Of a stretch of DNA of 32,182 nt, positions 7,231 to 15,730 are shown piece by piece (the stretch's first letter is position 1; each line of letters begins with the position of its first letter). The notes under the pieces were generated by a model that had not been told where the DNA came from, made no database searches, and saw only the letters and a program-made list of their open reading frames with translations. The stretch covers positions 1-32,182 of the forward strand of contig NZ_JACJPV010000045.1 of the NCBI RefSeq assembly GCF_014696225.1, given 5' to 3'. The translations under genes and the position numbers were made by a program. This DNA comes from Anabaena sp. FACHB-1237 (lineage in GTDB: Bacteria; Cyanobacteriota; Cyanobacteriia; Cyanobacteriales; Nostocaceae).

Positions 7231-9039
7231 CTATTTTACTCCAGATTGTACATTCCAAAGATTGGTATAAATGCCATTTTTTTCTAATAGTTGTTCATGG
7301 GTTCCTGCTTCTACTAATTTACCATGTTCCATGACATAAATGCAGTCAGCATTGCGGATGGTAGAAAGACGATGAGCGATCGCTATTGTAGTTCTATTCA
7401 CGGTAATTCTGTCAAGGGATCTTTGAATTGCTGCTTCAGTTTCATTATCTACGGCAGAAGTAGCTTCATCTAATATTAATATAGGTGGATCTTTTAAAAC
7501 TGCGCGGGCAATAGCTATTCTTTGTTTTTGTCCTCCTGATAATTTTTGTCCTCTTTCCCCTACAATTGTTTCATAACCTTGGGGTAAAGCCATAATAAAA
7601 TCATCTGCTTCTGCGATTTTTGCGGCCATAATTATATCTCGATCTGTAGCGTTAAAAGTTCCATAGGATATATTTTCGGACACTGTACCATGAAATAAGA
7701 ATATGTCTTGACTTACTAAACCAATACATCGCCTTAAATCTCGTAAATTCAATTGTTTTAAGTCAATATTATCCAACAAAATTCTACCATGTTCTATCTC
7801 ATAAAATCGCAATAGTAATTTAACTAAAGTGCTTTTTCCTGAACCAGTAGAACCCACAATACCAATAGTGTTACCTGCGGGAATTTCCAAAGATAGATTT
7901 TTAATGACTGGTTCTCTATCTTTATAGGCAAAAGTGACATTTTTAAATTCCAAATTTCCCTTGACAATATCCATTGGTAATTCAATATTACCGGGATGAA
8001 TTGTTAAGGGAGTATGCAATAAATCCATAACTCTATTAGTAGAAGCCATAGCCCTTTGATATAAATCAAAGGTATCTCCTAATCTGGTTAATGGCCATAA
8101 TAAAAGTTGTACCAAAAACACCAAAGAACTGTAAGCACCTACCGCCAAATTACCGTCAATTACAGCCATTCCACCAAATAGTAATAATACCGTAAAAGCT
8201 GTTAAAATAAACATTCTAATAATGGGAATATAAGCAGCAGATAAAGCGATCGCTTTAGCATTACTGCGACAATAACCCATACTTTCATCCGTTATTCTAG
8301 CGGTTTCATAATCTTCTGCTGTGAAACTTTTAATAGTAGTAATTCCGCTCAAATTGTTAGATAACCTACTATTAATTAACCCTACTTTTTCTCTAACTTC
8401 TGCATAACGTGGAGCTAAAAACTTCTGGAAAGCAATTGAACCAACCAAAATAAATGGCATAGGTAGAATTGCCATCCAGGCCACACTAGGTGCTAAAATA
8501 AAAAATGCTCCACCCACCAAGATAATAGTAGTAATTACTTGAATAATATCATTAGCACCCACATCTAGAAAACGTTCCAATTGGTTAATATCATCACTCA
8601 AAATAGACATTAAACCACCTGTACTATGTTCTTCAAAATAGGCCAATTCTAAGTCTTGTAAATGCTTATAACCATCTACTCGTAAATTATGTTGAATATT
8701 TTGAGCCAAATTACGCCATAATAATTTGTAGCAATATTCAAACACTGATTCTAACACCCAAGTAATCACAGTTACCAAAGATAAAATCAAGAATTGCCCA
8801 TAAATATCTTTGACACCTAACTTAGCAATGATAGAATCATGTTGTTGAACAACCACATCTACGGCAACACCCACTAATAGTGGTGGTGCTAAATCAAAAA
8901 ACTTATTCAAAGTAGATGATATAATAGCCAATTGCACTTGTTTACGATACTTACTGCCATAGTTAAACAAACGTTGGAGAGCATGGGGAAAATGACGATG
9001 TTTTTTAGATAACCGGGGAGACTTCAATGTTATAGCCAC
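7231..9039 (-). CDS. ABC exporter, fused membrane and ATPase domains
   Basis: Type IV ABC exporter half-transporter that would act as a homodimer in the inner membrane and pump lipid, peptide or drug-like substrates outward. The membrane domain spans about residues 35-330 with six hydrophobic segments. The nucleotide-binding domain has Walker A GSTGSGKS (396-403), Q-loop VSQD (442-445), signature LSGGQ (500-504), Walker B ILILDE (520-525) and the switch His in IAHRLS. At 602 aa it is full length. It starts at a GTG at 9039 with no obvious in-frame ATG nearby. It carries two HIP1 sites. The substrate cannot be determined from sequence; the neighbours give no hint of a glycolipid or peptide cluster. 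Confidence 0.93.
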   Translation of the reverse strand: MAITLKSPRLSKKHRHFPHALQRLFNYGSKYRKQVQLAIISSTLNKFFDLAPPLLVGVAVDVVVQQHDSIIAKLGVKDIYGQFLILSLVTVITWVLESVFEYCYKLLWRNLAQNIQHNLRVDGYKHLQDLELAYFEEHSTGGLMSILSDDINQLERFLDVGANDIIQVITTIILVGGAFFILAPSVAWMAILPMPFILVGSIAFQKFLAPRYAEVREKVGLINSRLSNNLSGITTIKSFTAEDYETARITDESMGYCRSNAKAIALSAAYIPIIRMFILTAFTVLLLFGGMAVIDGNLAVGAYSSLVFLVQLLLWPLTRLGDTFDLYQRAMASTNRVMDLLHTPLTIHPGNIELPMDIVKGNLEFKNVTFAYKDREPVIKNLSLEIPAGNTIGIVGSTGSGKSTLVKLLLRFYEIEHGRILLDNIDLKQLNLRDLRRCIGLVSQDIFLFHGTVSENISYGTFNATDRDIIMAAKIAEADDFIMALPQGYETIVGERGQKLSGGQKQRIAIARAVLKDPPILILDEATSAVDNETEAAIQRSLDRITVNRTTIAIAHRLSTIRNADCIYVMEHGKLVEAGTHEQLLEKNGIYTNLWNVQSGVK

Positions 9040-9769
9040 ATCAGTTCTTATGTTAATTGTATTAATTGTTAGTTTTGGGATTACTTATAACTAATACTAC
9101 CACAAAATTAACGGAATTGCTTTTTAACATCAAAACAATAGCTACATTACAGCAGTTTTCATGTATTTAGACCGCGCTCTAAATTAATTTTAGTCTTTGT
9201 TTGCGCCTAACGCACTGAAATTGCTTTGCTTCGCTAATGCGTCTTTGCGGGAAACCAGAATCAAAATGTGGTTCATTTACCTGAAAATTGCTATAACAAT
9301 CTATGATGACATTATGTAAAACTTCTGGACTGCTATTGATTTTTAGGAAATTGTCTAATATAACACAAATAAGAAAGGGTATTTTGGGAACATTTACCAG
9401 TCAATAGTCATCATAAATTTCAGAAATTGATGATTTCGTTTTCTGACATTCATCAGTATTATGGTAATGAAATATCAGCATATATCAGGAGAAATAAACT
9501 TGAAAAAAATACCTAATCAATCAATGGTCAAATTGCAGTTTCCAGAACTATATTAGAAAAATATTCATTGAGAAATTAATTCTTGCACAAATCAAGTAAC
9601 ATTGACAAGTAACATGAAACATTTTCCAGGGTTAAGCATGACCAAATGATGATTTTCAGTACAAACCCTAGCATTTTTTGTCAAATCTTGATTTTACTCA
9701 AAAATGCTAGTAAAGTAAACAAATCTCCATCCTGATACAGCCACAACTAACACTAGACAAAATAACCTC
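9040..9769. other. 730-bp intergenic region with few recognised features
   Basis: No ORF of convincing length. It contains a locally GC-richer patch at about 9190-9250 of cyanobacterial repeat character, a possible 18-codon ORF (TTG at 9500, stop at 9554-9556) preceded by an AGGAG sequence, and the inverted repeat at 9668-9710. It separates the divergent ABC exporter and DUF1824 genes, so promoters for both must lie here. Confidence 0.5.
9668..9710. repeat. Perfect 11-bp inverted repeat upstream of the DUF1824 gene
   Basis: CTAGCATTTTT at 9668-9678 is matched by AAAAATGCTAG at 9700-9710 with a 21-base spacer. It lies 59 bp before the ATG of the DUF1824 gene. It could be an operator with two half-sites or a leader hairpin; there is no T-tract after it. 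Confidence 0.55.
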
Positions 9770-10186
9770 ATGTCTACTTCCAACCATCGCCAAATGACAC
9801 TGCAAGAAGCCAAAAAAATACTCAACAAATTCAATTGTTTGGATATTGCCCCCATTCTCAAACCATCGGAAAAAATTGTGATCCGTGAGGCCTTAATTTT
9901 TGTCAGTAGTATTGCTGACTATCAAATATTAGGTATTTGTGCGGATACGGCCGATGAAGGAATTTTAGCCATGAAAACCTATTCTCGTGCATTAGGTTAT
10001 CAACCTCCTAGTAATTTACCCCATCCCGAAGGACCAGTATATATCAAGTTAAACGGTAAGAATGGACTATGTTATCTTGATTCATACCCTGGACATCATC
10101 GGGGGGTATTGGTATCATGTCAATCATATCAGGAAGGGGGGATTAATGAAATGTATGGACATTTACCCCTAGACTTATTCGTGTAA
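9770..10186 (+). CDS. DUF1824 family protein
   Basis: A 138-aa cytosolic protein of a family found almost only in cyanobacteria, with no assigned biochemical role. The opening MTLQEAKKILNKF, the central DYQILGICADTADEGILAMKTYSRALGY and the GPVYIKLNGK...CYLDSYPGHHRGVLVSCQSY block are the family's conserved stretches. No signal peptide or membrane helix is present. It follows a long leader region with an inverted repeat and is followed 12 bp after its stop by a palindrome that may end the transcript. It looks monocistronic. Confidence 0.9.
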   Translation: MSTSNHRQMTLQEAKKILNKFNCLDIAPILKPSEKIVIREALIFVSSIADYQILGICADTADEGILAMKTYSRALGYQPPSNLPHPEGPVYIKLNGKNGLCYLDSYPGHHRGVLVSCQSYQEGGINEMYGHLPLDLFV

Positions 10187-10197
10187 CACAACCGTAG

Positions 10198-10223
10198 GGT
10201 GCGTTAACGCAGCGTAACGCACC
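10198..10223. terminator. GC-rich hairpin after the DUF1824 gene
   Basis: GGTGCGTTA (10198-10206) pairs with TAACGCACC (10215-10223) over an 8-base loop. It begins 12 bp after the stop codon. The sequence GTAGGGTGCGTTA is a familiar dispersed repeat in cyanobacteria. It lacks a T-tract, so it may protect the 3' end rather than terminate. Confidence 0.55.
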
Positions 10224-10308
10224 ATTATTAATTAAATAATATTATAAATATAGTAAGGATAATCTTAGATAAAATAATTAATAATTAAGCGTAGATAAAC
10301 ACAGATGT

Positions 10309-10344
10309 TTTTTTAACTTATTTTTTAACTTATTTTTTAACTTA
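10309..10344 (+). repeat. Three exact tandem copies of a 12-mer
   Basis: TTTTTTAACTTA is repeated at 10309-10320, 10321-10332 and 10333-10344 in the leader region of the Uup gene. T-tracts in helical phase (12 bp) may bend DNA; copy number may vary between strains. Confidence 0.85.
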
Positions 10345-10474
10345 TTTGAAAATATGAGATGAAAAATGCTATAATGGCAATGGCGATCGCAATAATATCG
10401 CAATAATAATTTAATTACAATTTACCTCCAAAACCTCAATTAAACCCTAGATTAAATAACCAGATTAAATTAAT

Positions 10475-12391
10475 ATGAGTGTTATTACCTTACAAGCAGT
10501 AAAAAAAGATTTTGGCATTAAAGAAATATTAAAAGATGCGAATTTTAGCCTTGATATTAACGATAAAGTTGGATTAATTGGTACTAATGGATCAGGAAAA
10601 TCCACATTATTAAAAATGATTGCTGGGTTAGAATCTATTGATAGTGGACAAATTTTAGTCAACTCAGGATCTAAAGTAGTTTATTTGCCACAACAGCCAG
10701 AAATGGACGAAAATCACACAGTTTTAGAACAAGTATTTGCCGATAGTGGCGAACAAATGAACCTGGTTAAAGAATATGAAGAAATATCTGATAAATTAGC
10801 CCATCATCCTGAAGATACTCAATTAATGTCTCGACTTTCACAAATTATGCAAAAGATGGATTCTTCTGGTGCTTGGGAAGTAGAAACTAATGCTAAAATT
10901 ATTTTAACCAAGTTAGGAATTTGTGACTTTGATGCTAAAGTCGGCACATTATCAGGAGGATATAGAAAAAGAATTGCTTTAGCAGCAGCATTGATATCTG
11001 AACCTGATTTATTATTAATGGATGAACCTACAAACCATCTTGATGCCTTATCTGTAGAATGGTTACAAAGTTATTTGAATCGCTATCGTGGTGCGCTTTT
11101 ATTAATTACCCATGATCGCTATTTTCTGGATAAAGTTACTAATAGAATTATAGAAATTGATCGAGGAGATATTTACACTTATACAGGAAATTATTCCTAT
11201 TATTTAGAAAAGAAAGCCTTAGCGGAAGAGTCTGCTATTAGTAGTCAAAGAAAACATCAAGGGGTATTACGTCGAGAATTAGAATGGTTAAAAAAAGGAC
11301 CAAAAGCTAGAAGTACCAAACAGAAAGCCAGAATTGATCGCGTTAATGCTATGCGAGAAACTGAATTTAAACAAGTTCAGGGAAAGGTGGATATTTCCAC
11401 TGTTGGCCGACGTATTGGTAAAAAAGTTATTGACTTAAATCATGTTACTAAAGGGTATGATGGCAGAACCTTAATTAATGATTTTACCTATGAATTTAGT
11501 CCTGAAGATCGCATCGGCATTATTGGCGGAAATGGCACAGGAAAATCTACTTTAATGGATATGATAACCAAAAGAATTGAACCAGATTCAGGTACAGTGG
11601 AAATTGGCGGTACAATTCATATCGGTTATTTTGATCAACATTCCGAGGAATTATTAACAGCAGTAAATGAAGATCAAAGAGTAATTGATTATATTAAAGA
11701 AGAGGGAGAATTTGTTAAAATATCCGATGGTACAAAAATTACTGCTTCCCAAATGTTAGAGAGGTTTTTATTTCCTGGAAATCAACAATATGCACCTATT
11801 TATAAACTGTCGGGAGGAGAAAAAAGACGTTTATTTTTATTACGTATTCTTATTAGTGCGCCCAATGTTTTAATATTAGATGAACCCACAAATGATTTAG
11901 ATGTACAAACATTAGCAGTGTTAGAAGACTATTTAGAAGATTTTAATGGTTGTGTAATTGTAGTATCTCACGATCGCTATTTTTTAGATCGGACAGTAGA
12001 TACAATTTTTGCTTTAGAAGAGGGAGGAATTTTCCGCAAATATCCAGGTAATTATTCTATTTATTTAGATTATAAAAAAGCGGAAGAAGCAGAACAACAA
12101 GAAACTGTGAAAAATGTAGTTGTAGAAAAACCTGCAACATTAACCACCACAGTAACGGAAACTAAAAAACGTAAAAGGTTATCCAATTGGGAAAGAAAAG
12201 AGTTTGAACAATTGGAGGGAAAAATTGCCAAATTGGAAGAGGAGAAAACTACCACAGAAAGGGAATTAGCTAATGTGAAACCAGGAAATTATAGTCAAGT
12301 GCAGAAGTTGTATGAACAGGTAGAAAAACTTAAGTTAGATATTGATAAAGCCACAGAAAGGTGGTTAGAATTAGCAGAAATGGAATCTTAA
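10475..12391 (+). CDS. Uup-type ABC-F ATPase
   Basis: Soluble twin-ATPase ABC-F protein that acts on ribosomes or on DNA branch structures, not in membrane transport. NBD1 has Walker A GTNGSGKS (36-43) and LSGGYRKR with LLLMDEPTNHLD (159-190). NBD2 has GGNGTGKS (351-358) and LSGGEKRR with LILDEPTNDLD (445-476). The linker contains WLKKGPKARSTKQKARI (271-287), which is typical of Uup. A charged coiled coil occupies about 570-638, matching the Uup C-terminal DNA-binding domain, and total length (638 aa) matches E. coli Uup (635). There is no transmembrane segment. It is followed by a hairpin at 12408-12434 and then by the YhdJ-like methylase gene in the same direction. Confidence 0.92.
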   Translation: MSVITLQAVKKDFGIKEILKDANFSLDINDKVGLIGTNGSGKSTLLKMIAGLESIDSGQILVNSGSKVVYLPQQPEMDENHTVLEQVFADSGEQMNLVKEYEEISDKLAHHPEDTQLMSRLSQIMQKMDSSGAWEVETNAKIILTKLGICDFDAKVGTLSGGYRKRIALAAALISEPDLLLMDEPTNHLDALSVEWLQSYLNRYRGALLLITHDRYFLDKVTNRIIEIDRGDIYTYTGNYSYYLEKKALAEESAISSQRKHQGVLRRELEWLKKGPKARSTKQKARIDRVNAMRETEFKQVQGKVDISTVGRRIGKKVIDLNHVTKGYDGRTLINDFTYEFSPEDRIGIIGGNGTGKSTLMDMITKRIEPDSGTVEIGGTIHIGYFDQHSEELLTAVNEDQRVIDYIKEEGEFVKISDGTKITASQMLERFLFPGNQQYAPIYKLSGGEKRRLFLLRILISAPNVLILDEPTNDLDVQTLAVLEDYLEDFNGCVIVVSHDRYFLDRTVDTIFALEEGGIFRKYPGNYSIYLDYKKAEEAEQQETVKNVVVEKPATLTTTVTETKKRKRLSNWERKEFEQLEGKIAKLEEEKTTTERELANVKPGNYSQVQKLYEQVEKLKLDIDKATERWLELAEMES

Positions 12392-12407
12392 AAATTAGAT
12401 GATAATA

Positions 12408-12434
12408 TCCCCAATTTTTGATATAACTTGGGGA
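12408..12434 (+). terminator. Weak hairpin after the Uup gene
   Basis: TCCCCAA (12408-12414) pairs with TTGGGGA (12428-12434) over a 13-base loop, 17 bp after the stop codon. No T-tract follows, so termination is uncertain. Confidence 0.45.
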
Positions 12435-12475
12435 AATGTCCAATATTGAAGTATACAATTCTTTGATAAAAAACA

Positions 12476-13318
12476 ATGTTTAAAACTTATAAAAGTGCAG
12501 GAGATACTATATTTCATGGTGACGCTACCAGCATTTTATCAAATCAAATTGCTTCAGAATCAGTGGATTTAATTTTCATTGATCCTCCCTATAATATAGG
12601 TAAGAGATTTGCTAATTTTCATGATAAATGGGATTCAGAAGAAGAGTATATAAATTGGTCATATAAATGGCTTGACGAGTGTATTCGCATTCTCAAATCT
12701 AATGGGACAATGTATGTAATGACAAGTACACAAGCAATGGCTTATTTTGATATTTATTTAAGAAAAAAATTAACTATTCTTAGTCGGATAATTTGGCATT
12801 ATGATAGTTCTGGAGTGCAAGCTACAAAATATTTTGGTTCAATGTATGAACCGATTCTGCAATGTGTCAAAGATAAAAATAATTATATTTTTAATGCAGA
12901 AAATATCAAAATTACCGCAAAAACTGGCGCACAACGTCAATTAATTGATTATAGAAAGTCAGTACCTACTCCATATAATACGGAAAAAGTTCCTGGTAAT
13001 GCTTGGTATTTTCCTCGTGTGAGGTATAGAATGCCAGAATATGAAAATCATCCTTCTCAAAAACCGGAGGCGTTGTTAGAAAGAATTATTTTAGCCAGTA
13101 GTCATGAAGAAAGTTTAATACTTGATCCTTTTGCAGGAACTTTTACTACTGCTGCTGTTGCTAAACTTTTGGGTAGGAAATCTATTAGTATTGAATCTCA
13201 AGAAGAATATTTGAAAATTGGTTTAAGACGAGTTTTAGGAATGGAAGAATATGAGGGAGAAAAACTTTTACCACTGCAAAAAAGTCATAAAATTAAAAAT
13301 AGAAATGGTAAAAAGTAG
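12476..13318 (+). CDS. yhdJ: YhdJ-like adenine-specific DNA methyltransferase
   Basis: Orphan-type beta-class N6-adenine methyltransferase. Motif IV is DPPYN (36-40) and the SAM motif is DPFAGTFTT (217-225), with HPSQKPEALL (192-201) before it. Long blocks match E. coli YhdJ as I recall it: WHYDSSGVQA, YGSMYEPIL, AKTGAQR-LIDYRK, KVPGNAW-FPRVRY and EYENHPSQKPEALL. YhdJ methylates ATGCAT, so that specificity is a reasonable inference. Length (280 aa) is close to YhdJ. No nuclease gene is adjacent. The gene starts 84 bp after Uup, with a hairpin between, and is followed by 590 bp of degraded sequence. Confidence 0.9.
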   Translation: MFKTYKSAGDTIFHGDATSILSNQIASESVDLIFIDPPYNIGKRFANFHDKWDSEEEYINWSYKWLDECIRILKSNGTMYVMTSTQAMAYFDIYLRKKLTILSRIIWHYDSSGVQATKYFGSMYEPILQCVKDKNNYIFNAENIKITAKTGAQRQLIDYRKSVPTPYNTEKVPGNAWYFPRVRYRMPEYENHPSQKPEALLERIILASSHEESLILDPFAGTFTTAAVAKLLGRKSISIESQEEYLKIGLRRVLGMEEYEGEKLLPLQKSHKIKNRNGKK

Positions 13319-13421
13319 ATTTAGACATTATACAGGGGAGCATTTTTAATGTAAATACTACAGCATGATTTGACAAAAACAATAATTGCTATTCTTAATA
13401 AATATTTTCCTGGATGTGGAG

Positions 13422-13493
13422 ATACAGCACATTCCATCTACAGGAGGTACAATAGGAACACGCAAGATGCCTGTGTTACAAGGGTTTTATCAT
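13422..13493 (+). repeat. 72-bp dispersed repeat, copy 1
   Basis: Shares its outer parts almost exactly with 14702-14774: ATACAGCACATTCCATCTAC at the left and a run ending TTACAAGGGTTTTATCAT at the right, with scattered differences in the middle. The two copies are in the same orientation and flank the peptidoglycan-binding gene. Confidence 0.9.
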
Positions 13494-13796
13494 TAATATC
13501 TGTACCTCATAATAATTATAGTTGAGATTTAATCAAGTCTTGGAATTTAACAGAGGTGTTCAAGTAATTGAAGAAACAGTTTTACAAAATCGAATTGAGT
13601 TTAATATGGAAGATGAAATATTTGATGATGAAGCATGATATTATCAAATATTGACAAGTTTAATCTTAGGTTTCTTTCTGTTACTCCACAACCCTGAAGG
13701 AAATAACCCAACCTTCCACCAGTACCCTACTCACGAAAGTATGATCATCTACTGATAAAATGTTTATATAGGGACATTTTAGGATATACTATTATC

Positions 13797-13815
13797 TCAG
13801 CACAAAAGGTGCTGA
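13797..13815. repeat. Short hairpin upstream of the peptidoglycan-binding gene
   Basis: TCAGCAC (13797-13803) pairs with GTGCTGA (13809-13815) around AAAAG. It lies about 95 bp before the ATG and could be an operator or leader hairpin. Confidence 0.4.
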
Positions 13816-13909
13816 AAATCAAAAGATATTTAAACACAAGATCAAAGCAAGATCGGCAACTTTTTTGAGAAAATAGGGATCTAACTCATACAATTACTGA
13901 AAAGCAAAC

Positions 13910-14695
13910 ATGAAAACAAACATCCTATATCGTCTTTTTTGGTTAACAAGTATATCATTGTTAATTAGCAACTCTAACTCAATATCTATAGCGACACCAT
14001 TAAAAATTGCCCAAGTTAACCCATTGGTTAATATTAATCGTCCGACAATTCAAATTGGTAGTCAAGGGGAAGTAGTAAAAGAACTACAAGCAGCATTGAA
14101 AATATTAAGATTTTATGATGGAGAAATAGACGGAAATTATCAACAAAATACTGCCATTGCTGTTAGTCAATTTCAACAAACTGTGGGATTAAATACTACA
14201 GGAGTAGTAGATAATGCTACCTGGCAAAAACTTTTTCCTAATGTTAATAATCTATCAGGAAATATTAGCAATTCTACAACACCACAAGGTAATACATCTG
14301 CTCCATTTACCACAGTTCCCACTGCAATAAATCCTCAATCTAGTAATAATACAAAACCTACCAAACCAAATACAAAATTACCTCCTGGAAAGAATTCCAA
14401 TACTAAAAATACCAACTCAAGAATTCAACCTACACCAATAAATCAAAGAGTACCAGGTATTCAATATACTACCGAAGGATGGCCAATTTTAAGATTAGGA
14501 ATGCAAGGAAAAGAGGTAGTTAAATTGCAGCAACAATTGAAAATTTTAGGGTTTTTAACGGGTAAAATAGATGGAGATTTTGGTAAAACCACAGAAAACG
14601 CAGTTAAAGAAGCACAAAGTCGTTATGGAATAAATCCTGATGGTATTGTTGGAGGTAGTACATGGCAAACTTTTATTAAAAGAACTGCTCCATAA
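13910..14695 (+). CDS. Exported protein with two peptidoglycan-binding domains
   Basis: A 261-aa exported protein. Residues 1-29 form a signal peptide (basic start, hydrophobic FWLTSISLLI core, IATP cleavage region). PG_binding_1 domain one is at about 47-109 (QIGSQGEVVKELQAALKILR...YDGEIDGNY...AVSQFQ), followed by a low-complexity Asn/Thr/Pro linker (110-185). Domain two is at about 192-256 (LRLGMQGKEVVKLQQQLKIL...DGDFGKTTENAV...STWQ). No catalytic amidase or peptidase domain is present, so it probably anchors to the wall rather than cutting it. It is flanked by direct repeats at 13422-13493 and 14702-14774, and followed by a small membrane protein 117 bp later. Confidence 0.9.
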   Translation: MKTNILYRLFWLTSISLLISNSNSISIATPLKIAQVNPLVNINRPTIQIGSQGEVVKELQAALKILRFYDGEIDGNYQQNTAIAVSQFQQTVGLNTTGVVDNATWQKLFPNVNNLSGNISNSTTPQGNTSAPFTTVPTAINPQSSNNTKPTKPNTKLPPGKNSNTKNTNSRIQPTPINQRVPGIQYTTEGWPILRLGMQGKEVVKLQQQLKILGFLTGKIDGDFGKTTENAVKEAQSRYGINPDGIVGGSTWQTFIKRTAP

Positions 14696-14701
14696 TATAA
14701 T

Positions 14702-14774
14702 ATACAGCACATTCCATCTACATGAGGTACACTATGAATACAGCAAGATGCCTGTGTTACAAGGGTTTTATCAT
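14702..14774 (+). repeat. 73-bp dispersed repeat, copy 2
   Basis: Direct copy of 13422-13493, starting 7 bp after the stop codon of the peptidoglycan-binding gene. Confidence 0.9.
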
Positions 14775-14811
14775 AGTTCTCTAATTCAAACAAAAACACC
14801 ATGAAACAATT

Positions 14812-15165
14812 ATGAAACACTTTTTTCTGACATGGTTAGGAACGGCAGTAGCATTACTTATTACCACTGAAATTGTCCCTGGTTTTATTGTTAAAACTTT
14901 TGGTGCTGCATTAATAGCAGCTATTGTTATTGGTTTGGTAAATGCAGTTATTCGTCCAATTTTAACGATTCTGACATTTCCTATTACTTTGCTGACTTTA
15001 GGCTTATTTACCTTTGTAATTAATGCCTTGAGTTTATGGTTAGCAAGTGGGATAACTCCTGGTTCTGGTTTTCAGATTAATGGTTTTATTCCTGCTTTAT
15101 TAGGTTCAATAGTGTTATCTATTGTCTCTGGCATTATTAACAAGTTGGTAGCAGCTGTAGATTAG
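14812..15165 (+). CDS. Small four-helix membrane protein (phage-holin superfamily IV type)
   Basis: A 117-aa membrane protein with four predicted helices at about 4-22, 28-50, 52-78 and 88-113. The GLVNAVIRPILTILTFPITLLTLGLFTFVINAL core is the signature of the PF04020 family, which carries the name 'phage holin family' but is widespread as a chromosomal gene with no lytic role shown. No endolysin or other phage gene lies nearby, so the name should not be taken as evidence of a prophage. Its neighbour upstream is an exported peptidoglycan-binding protein, so a cell-envelope role is possible. It converges on the CobE gene across a 33-bp palindrome. Confidence 0.88.
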   Translation: MKHFFLTWLGTAVALLITTEIVPGFIVKTFGAALIAAIVIGLVNAVIRPILTILTFPITLLTLGLFTFVINALSLWLASGITPGSGFQINGFIPALLGSIVLSIVSGIINKLVAAVD

Positions 15166-15179
15166 ATTTTATCAAATTC

Positions 15180-15212
15180 AGATCCCGGACTTCTTGAAGA
15201 AGTCCGGGATCT
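15180..15212. repeat. 33-bp palindrome, copy C
   Basis: Perfect 16-bp arms, AGATCCCGGACTTCTT and its complement, around one central base. It lies between two convergent genes and its last two bases form part of the TAG stop of the minus-strand CobE gene. Confidence 0.92.
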
Positions 15213-15687
15213 AATTAATGGATCTAATTGCTATAGCTAAGGTGATCATTTCTTTGGTTTCTGGTAAATTAAATATTTGTTTAGGAACTATTAACTCTAT
15301 ATTGAATTTATCAATGTTATTGATTTCTGATGCTGCTAAAATAGCTGCTGCTTCTGCTACGCTTGGTGTACCAATTAATTCATTAATATTTGTTTTGGGA
15401 TGGGGAACAATGACATTTTTTAATTGTGCCGATGTGAAGGTTTTTAAAGGTAAGTTGTGTAGTTGACAAAAGGATAATAAACCTACTTCGGATGCTTTAT
15501 GATCAATTGTTGCGATAGTCCCAATTTGATGATTTTCCAGATTATATGTTATTAATAATTCCTCAATTCCTGTTGTAATTGTGGTTTGAGACACTCCTTT
15601 TTTTAAACCAATTCCTATGTATATAGGAGGTGACAGATTTAGATGAGTTTTATTGTATAATAAATTAGGGATGGATTTCAATTTCAT
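15211..15687 (-). CDS. CobE / CbiG C-terminal domain protein (cobalamin biosynthesis)
   Basis: Stand-alone protein equivalent to the C-terminal domain of CbiG, called CobE in aerobic pathways, which takes part in the ring-contraction stage of corrin synthesis. Conserved blocks are IYIGIGLKKGVSQTTI (22-37), IATIDHKASEVGLLSFCQ (about 58-75), LPLKTFTSAQL and GTPSVAEAAAILAA (106-119), ending VPKQ...TLAIA. At 158 aa it is the usual size for the separate domain. The stop codon overlaps a palindrome copy. The gene is divergent from the gamma-class methyltransferase, 43 bp apart. CobL, acting later in the same pathway, is 12 kb away, so the pathway genes are dispersed. Confidence 0.88.
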   Translation of the reverse strand: MKLKSIPNLLYNKTHLNLSPPIYIGIGLKKGVSQTTITTGIEELLITYNLENHQIGTIATIDHKASEVGLLSFCQLHNLPLKTFTSAQLKNVIVPHPKTNINELIGTPSVAEAAAILAASEINNIDKFNIELIVPKQIFNLPETKEMITLAIAIRSIN

Positions 15688-15730
15688 AATTTTAAAAACT
15701 TAAATTAAAAACTTATGAGGGACATCATCA

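Larger units (their letters stand above)
13319..13909. other. 591-bp intergenic region with repeat and gene debris
   Basis: Besides the direct repeat at 13422-13493 and the hairpin at 13797-13815, it holds a short open frame ending at a TGA at 13636-13638 (reading ...GVQVIEETVLQNRIEFNMEDEIFDDEA) that has no start and looks like the C-terminal remnant of a lost gene. I do not recognise the family. The last 100 bp must contain the promoter of the peptidoglycan-binding gene. Confidence 0.5.

Noticed and set aside
10475..12391. Uup gene as an antibiotic-resistance ABC-F determinant
   Set aside because: Linker and C-terminal coiled coil match the housekeeping Uup type rather than the long-armed resistance proteins.
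14812..15165. 'Phage holin' protein next to a peptidoglycan-binding protein as a phage lysis cassette
   Set aside because: The peptidoglycan-binding protein has no catalytic domain, no other phage gene is present, and this membrane family is a common chromosomal gene in cyanobacteria.
15218..15466. 82-codon plus-strand ORF
   Set aside because: Antisense shadow of the CobE gene.
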